Below, in pieces: positions 25,914 to 34,010 of a stretch of 64,000 nt of DNA (the first letter of the stretch is position 1; the number at the start of each line of letters is the position of its first letter). The translations under genes and the position numbers were made by a program. The DNA is from Bradyrhizobium sp. ISRA430. Its GTDB lineage: Bacteria > Pseudomonadota > Alphaproteobacteria > Rhizobiales > Xanthobacteraceae. The stretch spans positions 5,890,001 through 5,954,000 of the forward strand of contig NZ_CP094516.1 of NCBI RefSeq assembly GCF_029909975.1, in the 5' to 3' direction. Below the pieces are notes generated by a model. The model made no database searches. It was not told the DNA's origin and saw only the letters and a list, made by a program, of their open reading frames with translations.

Positions 25914-26705
25914 ATGAGCAACGACATGGTCCTGCAAAAGCTCGAAGGCGGACTGCTCACCATCACCATGAACCGCCCCGAGCGCAAAAACGCGCTCAAC
26001 CCGGACATGGTGCGCGGCCTGGTCGAAGCCGCGCGGCGCGCGGCTGACGATCCGGAGGTGCGCGCGGTGCTGTTCAAGGGCGCCGGCGGCAGCTTCTGTG
26101 TCGGTGGCGACGTCAAGTCGATGGCGGAGGGACGCGCGCCGCTGCCGTTCGAGACCAAGCTCGCCAACCTGCGCCGCGGCATGGAAGTTTCGCGCATCCT
26201 GCATCAGATGCCAAAGCCCGTGGTGGCGCAGCTCGACGGTGCTGCGGCCGGCGCCGGTCTTTCGATGGCGCTGTCCTGCGATCTGCGCGTCGCCTCCGAG
26301 TCCTGCAAGATCACGACCGCCTTCGCCAAGGTCGGCTTCTCGGGCGACTACGGCGGCACCTATTTCCTGACCCAGCTTCTCGGCGGCGCGCGGGCCCGCG
26401 AGCTTTATCTGACGTCGCCGGTGCTGAGTGCCAGGGAGGCGCATGCGATCGGCCTGGTGACCAAGGTCGTGCCGGATGCCGAGATCGATGCCGCAGCGCA
26501 CGAGCTCGCGCTGTCGCTGGCGCAGGGACCGTCGATCGCACTCGGCTACATCAAGCGCAATATCAACAATGCCGAGCATCTGGCGCTGGAGGATTGCTTC
26601 GACGGCGAGGCGATCCATCACACCCGCTGCGGCGACACTGAGGATCACAAGGAGGCCGCCAGGGCCTTCGTCGAGAAGCGCAAGCCTGCGTTCAAGGGCG
26701 CGTGA
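25914..26705 (+). CDS. Enoyl-CoA hydratase/isomerase (crotonase) family protein
   Basis: A 263-residue crotonase. The two oxyanion-hole blocks are GAGGSFCVGGDVKSM and LDGAAAGAGLSMALSCDLR. In the catalytic region the sequence is FSGDYGGTYFL, with an aspartate where hydratases have a glutamate, which points to an isomerase or another crotonase reaction rather than plain hydration. A weak AAGGGAAA site precedes the ATG. It is followed after two bases by a VOC-domain gene and then an acyl-CoA synthetase, so a short CoA-thioester pathway is likely. Confidence 0.9.
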   Translation: MSNDMVLQKLEGGLLTITMNRPERKNALNPDMVRGLVEAARRAADDPEVRAVLFKGAGGSFCVGGDVKSMAEGRAPLPFETKLANLRRGMEVSRILHQMPKPVVAQLDGAAAGAGLSMALSCDLRVASESCKITTAFAKVGFSGDYGGTYFLTQLLGGARARELYLTSPVLSAREAHAIGLVTKVVPDAEIDAAAHELALSLAQGPSIALGYIKRNINNAEHLALEDCFDGEAIHHTRCGDTEDHKEAARAFVEKRKPAFKGA

Positions 26706-26707
26706 CG

Positions 26708-27469
26708 ATGGCGGCCTATATGCGGCTCCGGCAGATCTGCCTGGTCGCGCCGCAGCTCGGGCCGGTGATCTCCGATATCGCCGCGATCATGGGCCTCGCC
26801 GTCTGCTATCGCGATGGCAATGTCGCAAAATACGGCTTGGAGAATGCGTTGCTCCCGGTCGATACGATCCTGCTCGAGGTGGTGGCACCGTTCAGGGACG
26901 GCACCGCGGCCGGCCGCTTCATCGCGAAAACCGCCGGCCGCGGCGGCTACATGGCGATCTTCTGCTGCAACGATCCGGACGAGCGCGGCCGCAATGCGAA
27001 TGCCATGGGCGTGCGCACGGCGAACGTGATCGATCACGCGCCCTATCATGGCGTGCAGCTCCACCCGCGCGACTGCCGCGCCGCCTTCATCGAGTTCAAC
27101 CACACCGAAGGCAGCGACGACATCTTGGGTCCGTATCCGCCGGCGGGACCGGATTGGCAGAAGTTCATTCGCAAGGATGTGACGCGGGCGCTGACGGGCG
27201 TGGAGATGCAGAGCCCGGATCCGCAAAGTCTGGCCGAACATTGGGGCAAGATCGTCGGCGTCGCACCTGGCAAGGCTGAGGGGGGCGTAGATGAGTTGAC
27301 GCTGCCCAATGCCAGCTTCCGTTTCGTGAGGGGCGCAGGCGAGATCATGAGCGCGCTGGAGTTTCGCGTCAGCGACGTCGCAAGCGTGCTTCATGCTGCC
27401 AAGACGAAGGGACACGCGGTGGCGGGCAATGAGTTTCTGCTGGGCGGGGTGACGTTCCGCGTCAGTTGA
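26708..27469 (+). CDS. VOC-fold (glyoxalase-like) protein
   Basis: A 253-residue protein with two VOC half-modules. The first begins LRQICLVAPQLGPVISDI and has LLEVVAPF with the metal-glutamate position; the second (about 150-250) has DPQSLAEHWGKIVG and ends in GVTFRVS. Members of this family act on small carbonyl, CoA or aromatic substrates. The ATG lies two bases beyond the crotonase stop codon, so the two genes are coupled. The reaction is unknown. Confidence 0.8.
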   Translation: MAAYMRLRQICLVAPQLGPVISDIAAIMGLAVCYRDGNVAKYGLENALLPVDTILLEVVAPFRDGTAAGRFIAKTAGRGGYMAIFCCNDPDERGRNANAMGVRTANVIDHAPYHGVQLHPRDCRAAFIEFNHTEGSDDILGPYPPAGPDWQKFIRKDVTRALTGVEMQSPDPQSLAEHWGKIVGVAPGKAEGGVDELTLPNASFRFVRGAGEIMSALEFRVSDVASVLHAAKTKGHAVAGNEFLLGGVTFRVS

Positions 27470-27561
27470 TCCCTTGATCGTAACCCGTCACGCTGCGAGG
27501 ATGCGAAACTTTGGCTGCCGCTTCAGACCTGAATTGAAAGAGCTACGTCGCGGCCTAAACT

Positions 27562-27644
27562 CCGTCATTGCGAGCGCAGCGTAGCAATCCAGACATGAAT
27601 CCGCGGACAGATTCCTGGATTGCTTCGCTGCGCTCGCAATGACG
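27562..27644. repeat. Palindromic element, GTCATTGCGAG...CTCGCAATGAC type
   Basis: Third copy of the family described at 24252-24331, in the gap between the VOC gene and the acyl-CoA synthetase gene. Confidence 0.85.
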
Positions 27645-27739
27645 ATGTGGGAACGCGAGCCGCAAACAACTCGCATCTCAGGATGACGGATTGAGCTGAG
27701 TGCGGAAGGGCTCACAAAAACAAGAAGGGGAAATGCCAC

Positions 27740-29854
27740 ATGCCGCATCCGCTCGATAGCTTCTTCGCGCCGGCAAGCATCGCGCTGATCGGGGCTTCGC
27801 GCGATCATGAGAAGATACCGGGGCGGCTGCTCGCGATGCTGCGCAAGAACGAGTATCCCGGAAAGATCTATCCGGTGAACCCGAACTACGCCGAGATCGA
27901 CGGGCTCGCCTGCTACAAATCGATCGCCGAGGTCGGTGCGCCGATCGATCTTGCAATCATCATCATTCCCGCCCGCGCAGTGCTCGCCGCGCTCGAGCAA
28001 TGCGCTAGCGCCGGCGTGAAGAATGCGGTCATCATCTCCTCGGGCTTTGCCGAGGAGGGCGGCGACAGCGCCGCGATGCAGGACGCGATCGCGGCCTTGG
28101 CCAAGCGCACCGGCATGCGGATTTCCGGTCCGAACGCCGAGGGCTTTTTCAGCCAGGTGCAGCGGGTGGCGGCGACCTTCAGCCCGGCAGTCGACGTCAA
28201 GCCGGGCGTCGTTCCGCTCGTTGCCACGCAAAAGCGGATCGGCATCGTCGCACAGAGCGGCGGCGTCGGCTTTGCCTACTATCACCGCGCCAAGGCGCTC
28301 GGCGTTGCCGTAAGCTATGTCGTCAGCGCCGGCAACGAATCCGATCTCGGCGCCGGCGAGTTCCTGGACTACCTGGTGCAGGATGCCTCGACCGACGTGA
28401 TCCTGCTGTTCATCGAGGGCATCCGCGACGTCGACAAATTCCTTGCCGCCGCGCGTCGCGCCGCGGAGATGAAAAAGCCGGTCATCGTCACCAAGGTCGG
28501 CCGCTCCGGCGCGGGGATGCGTGCGGCCGCCTCGCACACCGCCAGCATGGCCGGCTGGTCGGCGGCCTATGATGCGGTGTTCGCCAGATACGGTTTCATC
28601 GTCTCCAACGATCTCGACGAGGCCCTGACCATCGCGGCGGTGCTTGCAAGCAACCCGCTGCCGAAGGGCGATCGCGTCGCGGTCGTCACCGTCTCCGGCG
28701 GCGCCGGCATCTGGGGCGCGGATGCAGTGGCTTTGCACGGCTTGCAAGTGCCTGAGCTCTCCGAGTCCATCCAGGCCGGGATCAGGGCGCTGATGCCATC
28801 CTACGGCACTGCGCGCAACCCGATCGACGTCACCGCGCAGGGCGTGACTTCAGGCGGTCTTCAAAAGAGCGTCGATCTGCTCACGGCCTCAGCCGAGGTC
28901 GACGCGATCCTGGTCGTGCTGTCGCTGTCGAGCGAGGTGCGGATGCCGTTCAAGGAAGCTGAGCTGAAGCCCGTGCTAACCGCGCAGCACAAGCCGGTGG
29001 TGTTTTATTCATACACGCTGCCGTCGGACTTCGCCCGGCGCGAGCTTGCGAAATCCGGCGCGGTCGTGCTCTCCGGCCTCACCCATGTCGGGGTCGCGAT
29101 GCGGCAACTCGTCGATCATGCCCGCTTCAGGCTGCCGAAGCCTGCGGATGAGATGCGGCTGCCGGCGCGCGATCTCTCCGTGCATTTGAAATCGCCGGTT
29201 CTGTCCGAAGCCGACAGCAAGGCGCTGCTCCGTGCCGCGGGAATTGAGCTGCCGGATGAGGTGCTGGTGAGCGACAAGGTTGCGCTCGACCAGGCGATCG
29301 CGCGCGTCGGCTTCCCGCTGGTGATGAAGATTCAGTCGCCTGATATCGCGCACAAGAGCGAGGTCGGCGGCGTGCGGGTCAACATCACGACCAAGGGCGA
29401 AGTATTCCTGGCGTTCGAGGCGCTGCTCGGCAATGCGCGCAAGCACCGACCCGAAGCCGAGATTCAGGGCGTGCTGGTCGGGCCGATGGCGAAGAAGGGT
29501 ATCGAGATCATCGTCGGCACGATGACGGACAAGACGTTCGGTCCGATGGTGATGGTAGGGCTCGGCGGCATCACCACCGCGCTGTTCCGCGACATCGTCT
29601 ATCGCCCGGCGCCGGTGAGCGCGGAGGAGGCCGGCGCGATGCTGGCGAGCCTGAAGGCCGCACCGCTCCTGAATGGCTTTCGCGGAGCGGCAAAGGCAGA
29701 TGTCGCGGCACTGGCGCAGCTCATTGCCGACGTCTCCGTGCTCGCGGCGCGACATGCGAACGAGATAGCGGAGCTCGAGCTCAACCCGGTGCTCGTGCAC
29801 GCCGAGGGGCAGGGCGTGACGATCGTCGATGCGCTGGTGGTGGGGTGGAAGTAG
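27740..29854 (+). CDS. ADP-forming acyl-CoA synthetase (acetate-CoA ligase family)
   Basis: A 704-residue fused alpha-beta protein. The N-terminal CoA-binding domain (SIALIGASRDHEKIPGRLL, ending YPVNPNY) is followed by the succinyl-CoA-ligase-like domain with the phospho-histidine in AAASHTASMAG (about 257), and by an ATP-grasp domain (about 480-704) with VMKIQSPDIAHKSEVGGV and MVMVGLGG. These enzymes join a carboxylate to CoA with ATP to ADP, or run in reverse to conserve energy. It has its own GAAGGGGAAA ribosome binding site. Within the catabolic block it could activate or release the short-chain acid formed upstream by the crotonase gene product. Confidence 0.93.
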   Translation: MPHPLDSFFAPASIALIGASRDHEKIPGRLLAMLRKNEYPGKIYPVNPNYAEIDGLACYKSIAEVGAPIDLAIIIIPARAVLAALEQCASAGVKNAVIISSGFAEEGGDSAAMQDAIAALAKRTGMRISGPNAEGFFSQVQRVAATFSPAVDVKPGVVPLVATQKRIGIVAQSGGVGFAYYHRAKALGVAVSYVVSAGNESDLGAGEFLDYLVQDASTDVILLFIEGIRDVDKFLAAARRAAEMKKPVIVTKVGRSGAGMRAAASHTASMAGWSAAYDAVFARYGFIVSNDLDEALTIAAVLASNPLPKGDRVAVVTVSGGAGIWGADAVALHGLQVPELSESIQAGIRALMPSYGTARNPIDVTAQGVTSGGLQKSVDLLTASAEVDAILVVLSLSSEVRMPFKEAELKPVLTAQHKPVVFYSYTLPSDFARRELAKSGAVVLSGLTHVGVAMRQLVDHARFRLPKPADEMRLPARDLSVHLKSPVLSEADSKALLRAAGIELPDEVLVSDKVALDQAIARVGFPLVMKIQSPDIAHKSEVGGVRVNITTKGEVFLAFEALLGNARKHRPEAEIQGVLVGPMAKKGIEIIVGTMTDKTFGPMVMVGLGGITTALFRDIVYRPAPVSAEEAGAMLASLKAAPLLNGFRGAAKADVAALAQLIADVSVLAARHANEIAELELNPVLVHAEGQGVTIVDALVVGWK

Positions 29855-29903
29855 CTAGCCAAGCGCGTCGGGACGACACCGAATGTGACATCGGGGGCCC
29901 GCC

Positions 29904-30944
29904 TCACGCATTCCCGCGGTCCTCGCGGAACAGGTCGAGCTTTTGCTGCACGGGGCGGTCGGAGAAGCTGAACAGCACTGCGTCGGCGTCGGCCTCGTGC
30001 GTGACCCAGTGCCAGCTCGGCACGACGAACAGGTCGCGCGGGCCCCATTCGAACGTCGCCTCGCCGATGCGGGTGCGGCCGCGCCCTTCGATCGGACAGA
30101 ACACGGTGGCATCGGTCGATCGGTAGCGCGCGGTCTTGAATCCCCTTGGCAGGAGCTGGATGAAGGTGCCGATGGTCGGCATCGCGAAATCGCCAGTCTC
30201 GGGATTGCTGAACTTCAGCTTCAGGCCGTGGCAGGCGTCCCACTCTTCGCGCGTCTTGGCCTTTTCCAGCGCGTCGCGAGTGTAGGCATAGGGATAGCTG
30301 AAGATCGGCGAGGTCTTCGAATTCCGCTTCAGGTCGACCGGCAGGAGATTGTGGCCATAGCGCGCAAAGCTGTCGCCGGCGGGTTTCGTGATCTTCTGCT
30401 GGTCTTCGTTCGAGCCTTCGGCAAAGGAGCAGTCGAAGAACTGCACCAGCGGGATGTCGAGGCCGTCGAGCCAGAACATCGGCTCGCTGGTCTCGTTGGA
30501 ATGGTCGTGCCAGGTCATCGACGGCGTGATGATGAAGTCGCCGGGCTCCATCGCGGTGCGCTCTCCGTCGACTGCGGTGTGGGCGCCCTTGCCCTCGAGC
30601 ACGAAGCGCAGCGCCGACTGGCTGTGGCGGTGGGCCGGCGCGACGTCGCCGGGCACCACCATCTGCACGCCGGCATAGAGCGACGTCGTGATCTTCGACT
30701 GGCCGCGCAGGCCGGGATTTTCCAGGACCAGCACGCGCCGCTCGGCTTCCTTCGCGGTGATCAGCTTGCCGGCCTCGGTCATGTAGTCGCGGATGACATC
30801 GAACTTCCAGAGGTGCGGCCGGCAGGCGCTCTTCGGCTCCGGCGTGATCAGGTCGCTCATCACAGTCCAGAGCGCGGTGAGATTTTCGCCGTCGATCTTC
30901 CGGTAAAACGCCTCGCGTTCCGGCGTCTTGGTCACGGCTTCCAT
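29904..30944 (-). CDS. Gentisate 1,2-dioxygenase
   Basis: A 346-residue bicupin. The first cupin has the iron-ligand pattern in PAHRHSQSALRFVLEGKGAH with a later PSMTWHDHSNE histidine; the second cupin (about 240-335) has lost its metal ligands, as in the family. The enzyme opens gentisate with oxygen to maleylpyruvate. GGAGG lies six bases before the ATG. Just upstream, at 30970-30993, is a 24-bp imperfect palindrome shared with the hydroxylase promoter. It is divergent from the maleylpyruvate isomerase-like gene at 31090. Length and pattern support gentisate over homogentisate dioxygenase. Confidence 0.92.
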   Translation of the reverse strand: MEAVTKTPEREAFYRKIDGENLTALWTVMSDLITPEPKSACRPHLWKFDVIRDYMTEAGKLITAKEAERRVLVLENPGLRGQSKITTSLYAGVQMVVPGDVAPAHRHSQSALRFVLEGKGAHTAVDGERTAMEPGDFIITPSMTWHDHSNETSEPMFWLDGLDIPLVQFFDCSFAEGSNEDQQKITKPAGDSFARYGHNLLPVDLKRNSKTSPIFSYPYAYTRDALEKAKTREEWDACHGLKLKFSNPETGDFAMPTIGTFIQLLPRGFKTARYRSTDATVFCPIEGRGRTRIGEATFEWGPRDLFVVPSWHWVTHEADADAVLFSFSDRPVQQKLDLFREDRGNA

Positions 30945-30969
30945 GGCGCGCCTCCTGTCGTTCTTGTCT

Positions 30970-30993
30970 AGATTGACAGCATACTGACAATCT
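30970..30993. promoter_or_regulatory. 24-bp imperfect palindrome, candidate MarR operator (copy 1)
   Basis: AGATTGACAGCATACTGACA plus ATCT; 20 of 24 bases are symmetric. It lies 25 bases ahead of the gentisate dioxygenase start and about 97 bases ahead of the isomerase start. A sequence agreeing in about 18 of 24 bases lies at 35159-35182. MarR proteins bind palindromes of this size and a marR gene is in the same block; that pairing is inference. Confidence 0.6.
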
Positions 30994-31089
30994 TTGTAGC
31001 GTCAATGGCGCCTATATAGCAGTGTCATTCCGGGTTCTCGCTTCGCGAGTCCCCGAATGATGAACGGGAAAATTCATGGGAGGGTTCCG

Positions 31090-31722
31090 ATGAAGCTGCA
31101 CGGCTATTTCCGCTCCAGCGCGGCCTATCGGGTGCGGATCGCGCTGAACCTGAAGGGGCTCGGAGCCGAGCATCTGCCGCATCATTTGCGCAAGGGCGAG
31201 CAATGCGCGCCCGCCTATCTCGCCGTCAACCCGCAGGGCCTGGTACCGGCGTTGGAGAACGATACGGGCGCGGTGCTGACCCAGTCGGTCGCCATCATCG
31301 AATGGCTAGAGGAGACCCATCCGAACCCGCCGCTGCTGCCGAAGGATCCGCTGCAACGCGCCAAGGTGCGGGCGTTCGCGCTGGCGATCGCCTGCGACAC
31401 CCATCCGGTCCAGAACCTGAAGGTGCTGGTGCGGCTGCGCGAGCTCGGCCTGCCTGAGGAGAAGGTCCAGGAATGGGCCGCCTGGGTCAACCGCGAAGGG
31501 CTGTCGGCCTGCGAAACGCTGATCAAGGACGAGTCGGGTCCGTTCTGTTTCGGCAATGCGCCGACGCTCGCCGATCTCTGCCTCGTGCCGCAGCTCGGCA
31601 ATGCGCGCCGCTTCGGCGTCGACGTCTCGGCCTATCCGCGCCTGCTCAAGGCGGAAGCCGCGGCGAAGGCGCTGCCGGCGTTCGCCAATGCCGCGCCGGA
31701 GAAGCAGCCCGATGCCGAGTAA
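31090..31722 (+). CDS. Maleylacetoacetate/maleylpyruvate isomerase (zeta-class GST)
   Basis: A 210-residue GST-fold protein. The zeta-class active site motif is present in a variant form, YFRSSAAYRVRIALNLKG (usual SSCSxRVRIAL; the cysteine is replaced by alanine). NPQGLVPALE and AIIEWLEETHP are also diagnostic. Beside gentisate dioxygenase, the likely substrate is maleylpyruvate, which it turns into fumarylpyruvate with glutathione. GGGAGGG lies three to four bases before the ATG at 31090, so this start is preferred over 31057. The next hydrolase of the pathway, fumarylpyruvate hydrolase, is not in this window. The stop overlaps the start of the marR gene by 11 bases. Confidence 0.87.
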   Translation: MKLHGYFRSSAAYRVRIALNLKGLGAEHLPHHLRKGEQCAPAYLAVNPQGLVPALENDTGAVLTQSVAIIEWLEETHPNPPLLPKDPLQRAKVRAFALAIACDTHPVQNLKVLVRLRELGLPEEKVQEWAAWVNREGLSACETLIKDESGPFCFGNAPTLADLCLVPQLGNARRFGVDVSAYPRLLKAEAAAKALPAFANAAPEKQPDAE

Positions 31723-32224
31723 GCCCGCCCCTCCGATCACGATGGACGCGGTCTATGCCGCGCCGGGCTATCTGTTCCGGCGCATGCAACAGATCGCGGT
31801 CTCGATATTCATGGAGGAGTGCCGAAGCTTTGACCTCACGCCGGTGCAATATGCGGCGCTGATCGCGATTCACACCCACCCCGGCATCGATGCGACGCGG
31901 CTGTCGGCGGTGATCGCCTTCGACCGCTCCACGCTCGGCAGCGTGATCGAGCGGCTTCAGGCCAAGGACTACATCGAGCGCAAGCCGGCGCCCGAGGACA
32001 AGCGGATCAAGCTGCTCTACCTGACCAAGCCCGGCGCCGCGATCCTGCGCGACATCATCCCCGCCGTCGAGCGCGCCCAGGCGCGCATGCTGGAGCCGCT
32101 GAAGCCCGCCGACCGCAAGGCGCTGATGGCGCTCCTGGTGCAGCTCGTCGATCTGAACAACGAGGCGTCACGCGTGCCGTTGCGGGCTGAGGATGCGCTT
32201 GAGCATTTGGGGAAGTCGGGGTGA
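31712..32224 (+). CDS. MarR-family transcription regulator
   Basis: A 170-residue winged-helix regulator. RRMQQIAVSIFMEECRS opens the dimerisation helix; LTPVQYAALIAIHTHPG and TRLSAVIAFDRSTLGSVIERL form the DNA-binding helices, and KDYIERKPAPEDKRIKLLYL the wing, all canonical MarR. The ligand is usually an aromatic acid or its CoA thioester. It overlaps maiA-like gene by 11 bases, so both are made from one transcript and the regulator controls its own operon. The operators at 30970-30993 and 35159-35182 are the natural targets. An ATG at 31742 is a possible alternative start. Confidence 0.92.
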   Translation: MPSKPAPPITMDAVYAAPGYLFRRMQQIAVSIFMEECRSFDLTPVQYAALIAIHTHPGIDATRLSAVIAFDRSTLGSVIERLQAKDYIERKPAPEDKRIKLLYLTKPGAAILRDIIPAVERAQARMLEPLKPADRKALMALLVQLVDLNNEASRVPLRAEDALEHLGKSG

Positions 32225-32250
32225 GGGGACGCTGTCGCAACAATAATGGT

Positions 32251-32371
32251 CGTCATTCCCCGCGAAAGCGGGGAATCCAGTACGCCGCGGCTTTTCCGTA
32301 TTCGTTACCGCCTCTGGAATACTGGATCGCCCGCCCCAGTGCGCAATTGCGCACAAGGCGGGCGATGACAC
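32251..32371. repeat. Interspersed palindromic element, GTCATTCCCC...GGCGATGACA type
   Basis: Same family as 5755-5858 and 7411-7517, but with a diverged left hairpin (CCCCGCGAAAGCGGGG) and a right part holding GTGCGCAATTGCGCAC (32339-32354), the same palindrome as at 1867-1882. It lies between convergent marR and the ligase gene. Confidence 0.78.
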
Positions 32372-32396
32372 TGAGAAAATTGATGAGGCCGCTACC

Positions 32397-34010
32397 TCAC
32401 ATCCTCAGCAACGCCTGCCGGTCGATCTTCCCCGTGCCCGTCTTCGGCAGTTCGTCGATGAAGATCACCTCGCGCGGATATTTGTACGGCAGCAGCTTGC
32501 CCTTGACGTAGTCCTGCAGCCTGCGTGTCGCCTCGCTCTGATCGGCGGCGCGGTTGTTCATCACCACCACCGCCTTCAGCGTCATGCGGCGGTCGGGCAG
32601 CTCAGTTGCGAACACCGCGCATTCGCGAATGTCGGGGTGATCGGCCAGGCACAGCTCGACCTCGAGCGGATAGACCCACTGGCCGGAGATCTTAACGAGG
32701 TCGTCGGCGCGGCCGCGGAAGAAGTGGAAGCCGTCGGAATCGCGCACGAAGCGGTCGCCGGTGTAGATCCAGCCGCCTTCGCGGATGGTCTCGGCGGATT
32801 TGTCCGGCCGGTTCCAGTACAGCGGCGTGTTGGAATCGCCGCGTACCCACAAGATGCCTTCCTCGTTGTCGCCGACGTCGTGGCCGTCCTTGTCCTTCAG
32901 CGCGACCTCGTAGCCGGGCACGCGCAAGCCCGCGGCGCCGAGCTTCTTCTGCCCCTCGCGGTTGGAGAGATAGATGTGCAGCACCTCGGTCGAGCCGAGC
33001 CCTTCGACGATCTCGAGGCCGGTGAGCTTCTTCCAGCCGTTGAAGACTTCGGCCGAGAGCACCTCGGCTGCGGAGAGCGCCATGCGCAGCGACGAAAAAT
33101 TCGTTTTGTCTGCCTCCTCCGCCTTCGTCAGTGACGTGTAGAGCGTCGGCAGACCGAAAAATACCGTCGGCTTGTGTTGTTCGATCGCCGCGAAGATCGC
33201 CCCGGGCTTCGGCTGGCCGGGCAGGAGCAGCGTTGCCGCGCCGGCCGAGAACGGGAAGGTGATGGAGTTGCCGAAGCCGTAAGCGAAGAAGATCTTTGGT
33301 ACCGAGAAGCAGATGTCGCCGGGCGTCAGTCTCAACACGTTCTGCGCAAAGGCGAGCTCGCTATAGGCCATGTCGTGCTGGAGATGCACGATGCCTTTGG
33401 GGCGACCGGTCGAACCGGACGAATACATCCAGAACGCCATCTCGTTGCGATGCGTTGCGGTTTCCGCGAGCTCGGCCGGGAACTGCGCGAGCCAGCCTGC
33501 AGCCGCGATTGCTTCCGGCGCGGCGTGGTCACGCACCTCGCCATTGACGACGATCAGCGTGCGCAGGGCGGTGTCCTTGCACGCCTCGGCGTTGAAGCGC
33601 GATGCGAATTCGGCGTCCGCCACCGCAATGCTCGCGCCGGAATCGGCGAGATAGAACTGCAGCAGGTCCGGCGGCGTCAGCGTGTTGATCAGCAGCGGCA
33701 CGAAGCCGGCGCGCACCGCGCCGAAAAAGGCGGCCGGATAGGCCGGCGTGTCGTCGAGGAACATGAGCACGCGATCGCCGCGCTGCAGCCCCAGCGAGGC
33801 GAAGCCGTTGCCCCACTGGCCAGCTTCGGCACAGAGCTCGGCATAGGTGCGCGTGCCGGCCGGCCCGACCAGCGCGATGCTGTCGCCGCGTCCCTTGGCA
33901 AGATTATCGAACAACACGCGGCTCGCATTATAGGTTTGCGGAACGGCAAAGCCGATCTCGCGCGCGCCCGGACCGTCGGCGGGCACCTGGTCACGGATCT
34001 CGCTGCTCAT
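32397..34010 (-). CDS. Aryl-CoA ligase (benzoate-CoA ligase family)
   Basis: A 537-residue adenylate-forming enzyme. The AMP-binding P-loop is YSSGSTGRPKGIVH; later motifs are EGLGSTEVLHIYLSN, YTGDRF and GRADDLVKISGQWVYPLEVE, with the catalytic lysine in PKTGTGKIDRQAL at the end. Sequence style is that of benzoate/2-aminobenzoate/hydroxybenzoate-CoA ligases. Its start codon overlaps the hydroxylase stop (ATGA), so both form one operon and act in sequence: activate a benzoate, then hydroxylate the ring on the CoA thioester. Salicylate, anthranilate and 4-hydroxybenzoate are the leading substrates; benzoate alone is less likely because no benzoyl-CoA oxygenase is near. Confidence 0.9.
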   Translation of the reverse strand: MSSEIRDQVPADGPGAREIGFAVPQTYNASRVLFDNLAKGRGDSIALVGPAGTRTYAELCAEAGQWGNGFASLGLQRGDRVLMFLDDTPAYPAAFFGAVRAGFVPLLINTLTPPDLLQFYLADSGASIAVADAEFASRFNAEACKDTALRTLIVVNGEVRDHAAPEAIAAAGWLAQFPAELAETATHRNEMAFWMYSSGSTGRPKGIVHLQHDMAYSELAFAQNVLRLTPGDICFSVPKIFFAYGFGNSITFPFSAGAATLLLPGQPKPGAIFAAIEQHKPTVFFGLPTLYTSLTKAEEADKTNFSSLRMALSAAEVLSAEVFNGWKKLTGLEIVEGLGSTEVLHIYLSNREGQKKLGAAGLRVPGYEVALKDKDGHDVGDNEEGILWVRGDSNTPLYWNRPDKSAETIREGGWIYTGDRFVRDSDGFHFFRGRADDLVKISGQWVYPLEVELCLADHPDIRECAVFATELPDRRMTLKAVVVMNNRAADQSEATRRLQDYVKGKLLPYKYPREVIFIDELPKTGTGKIDRQALLRM

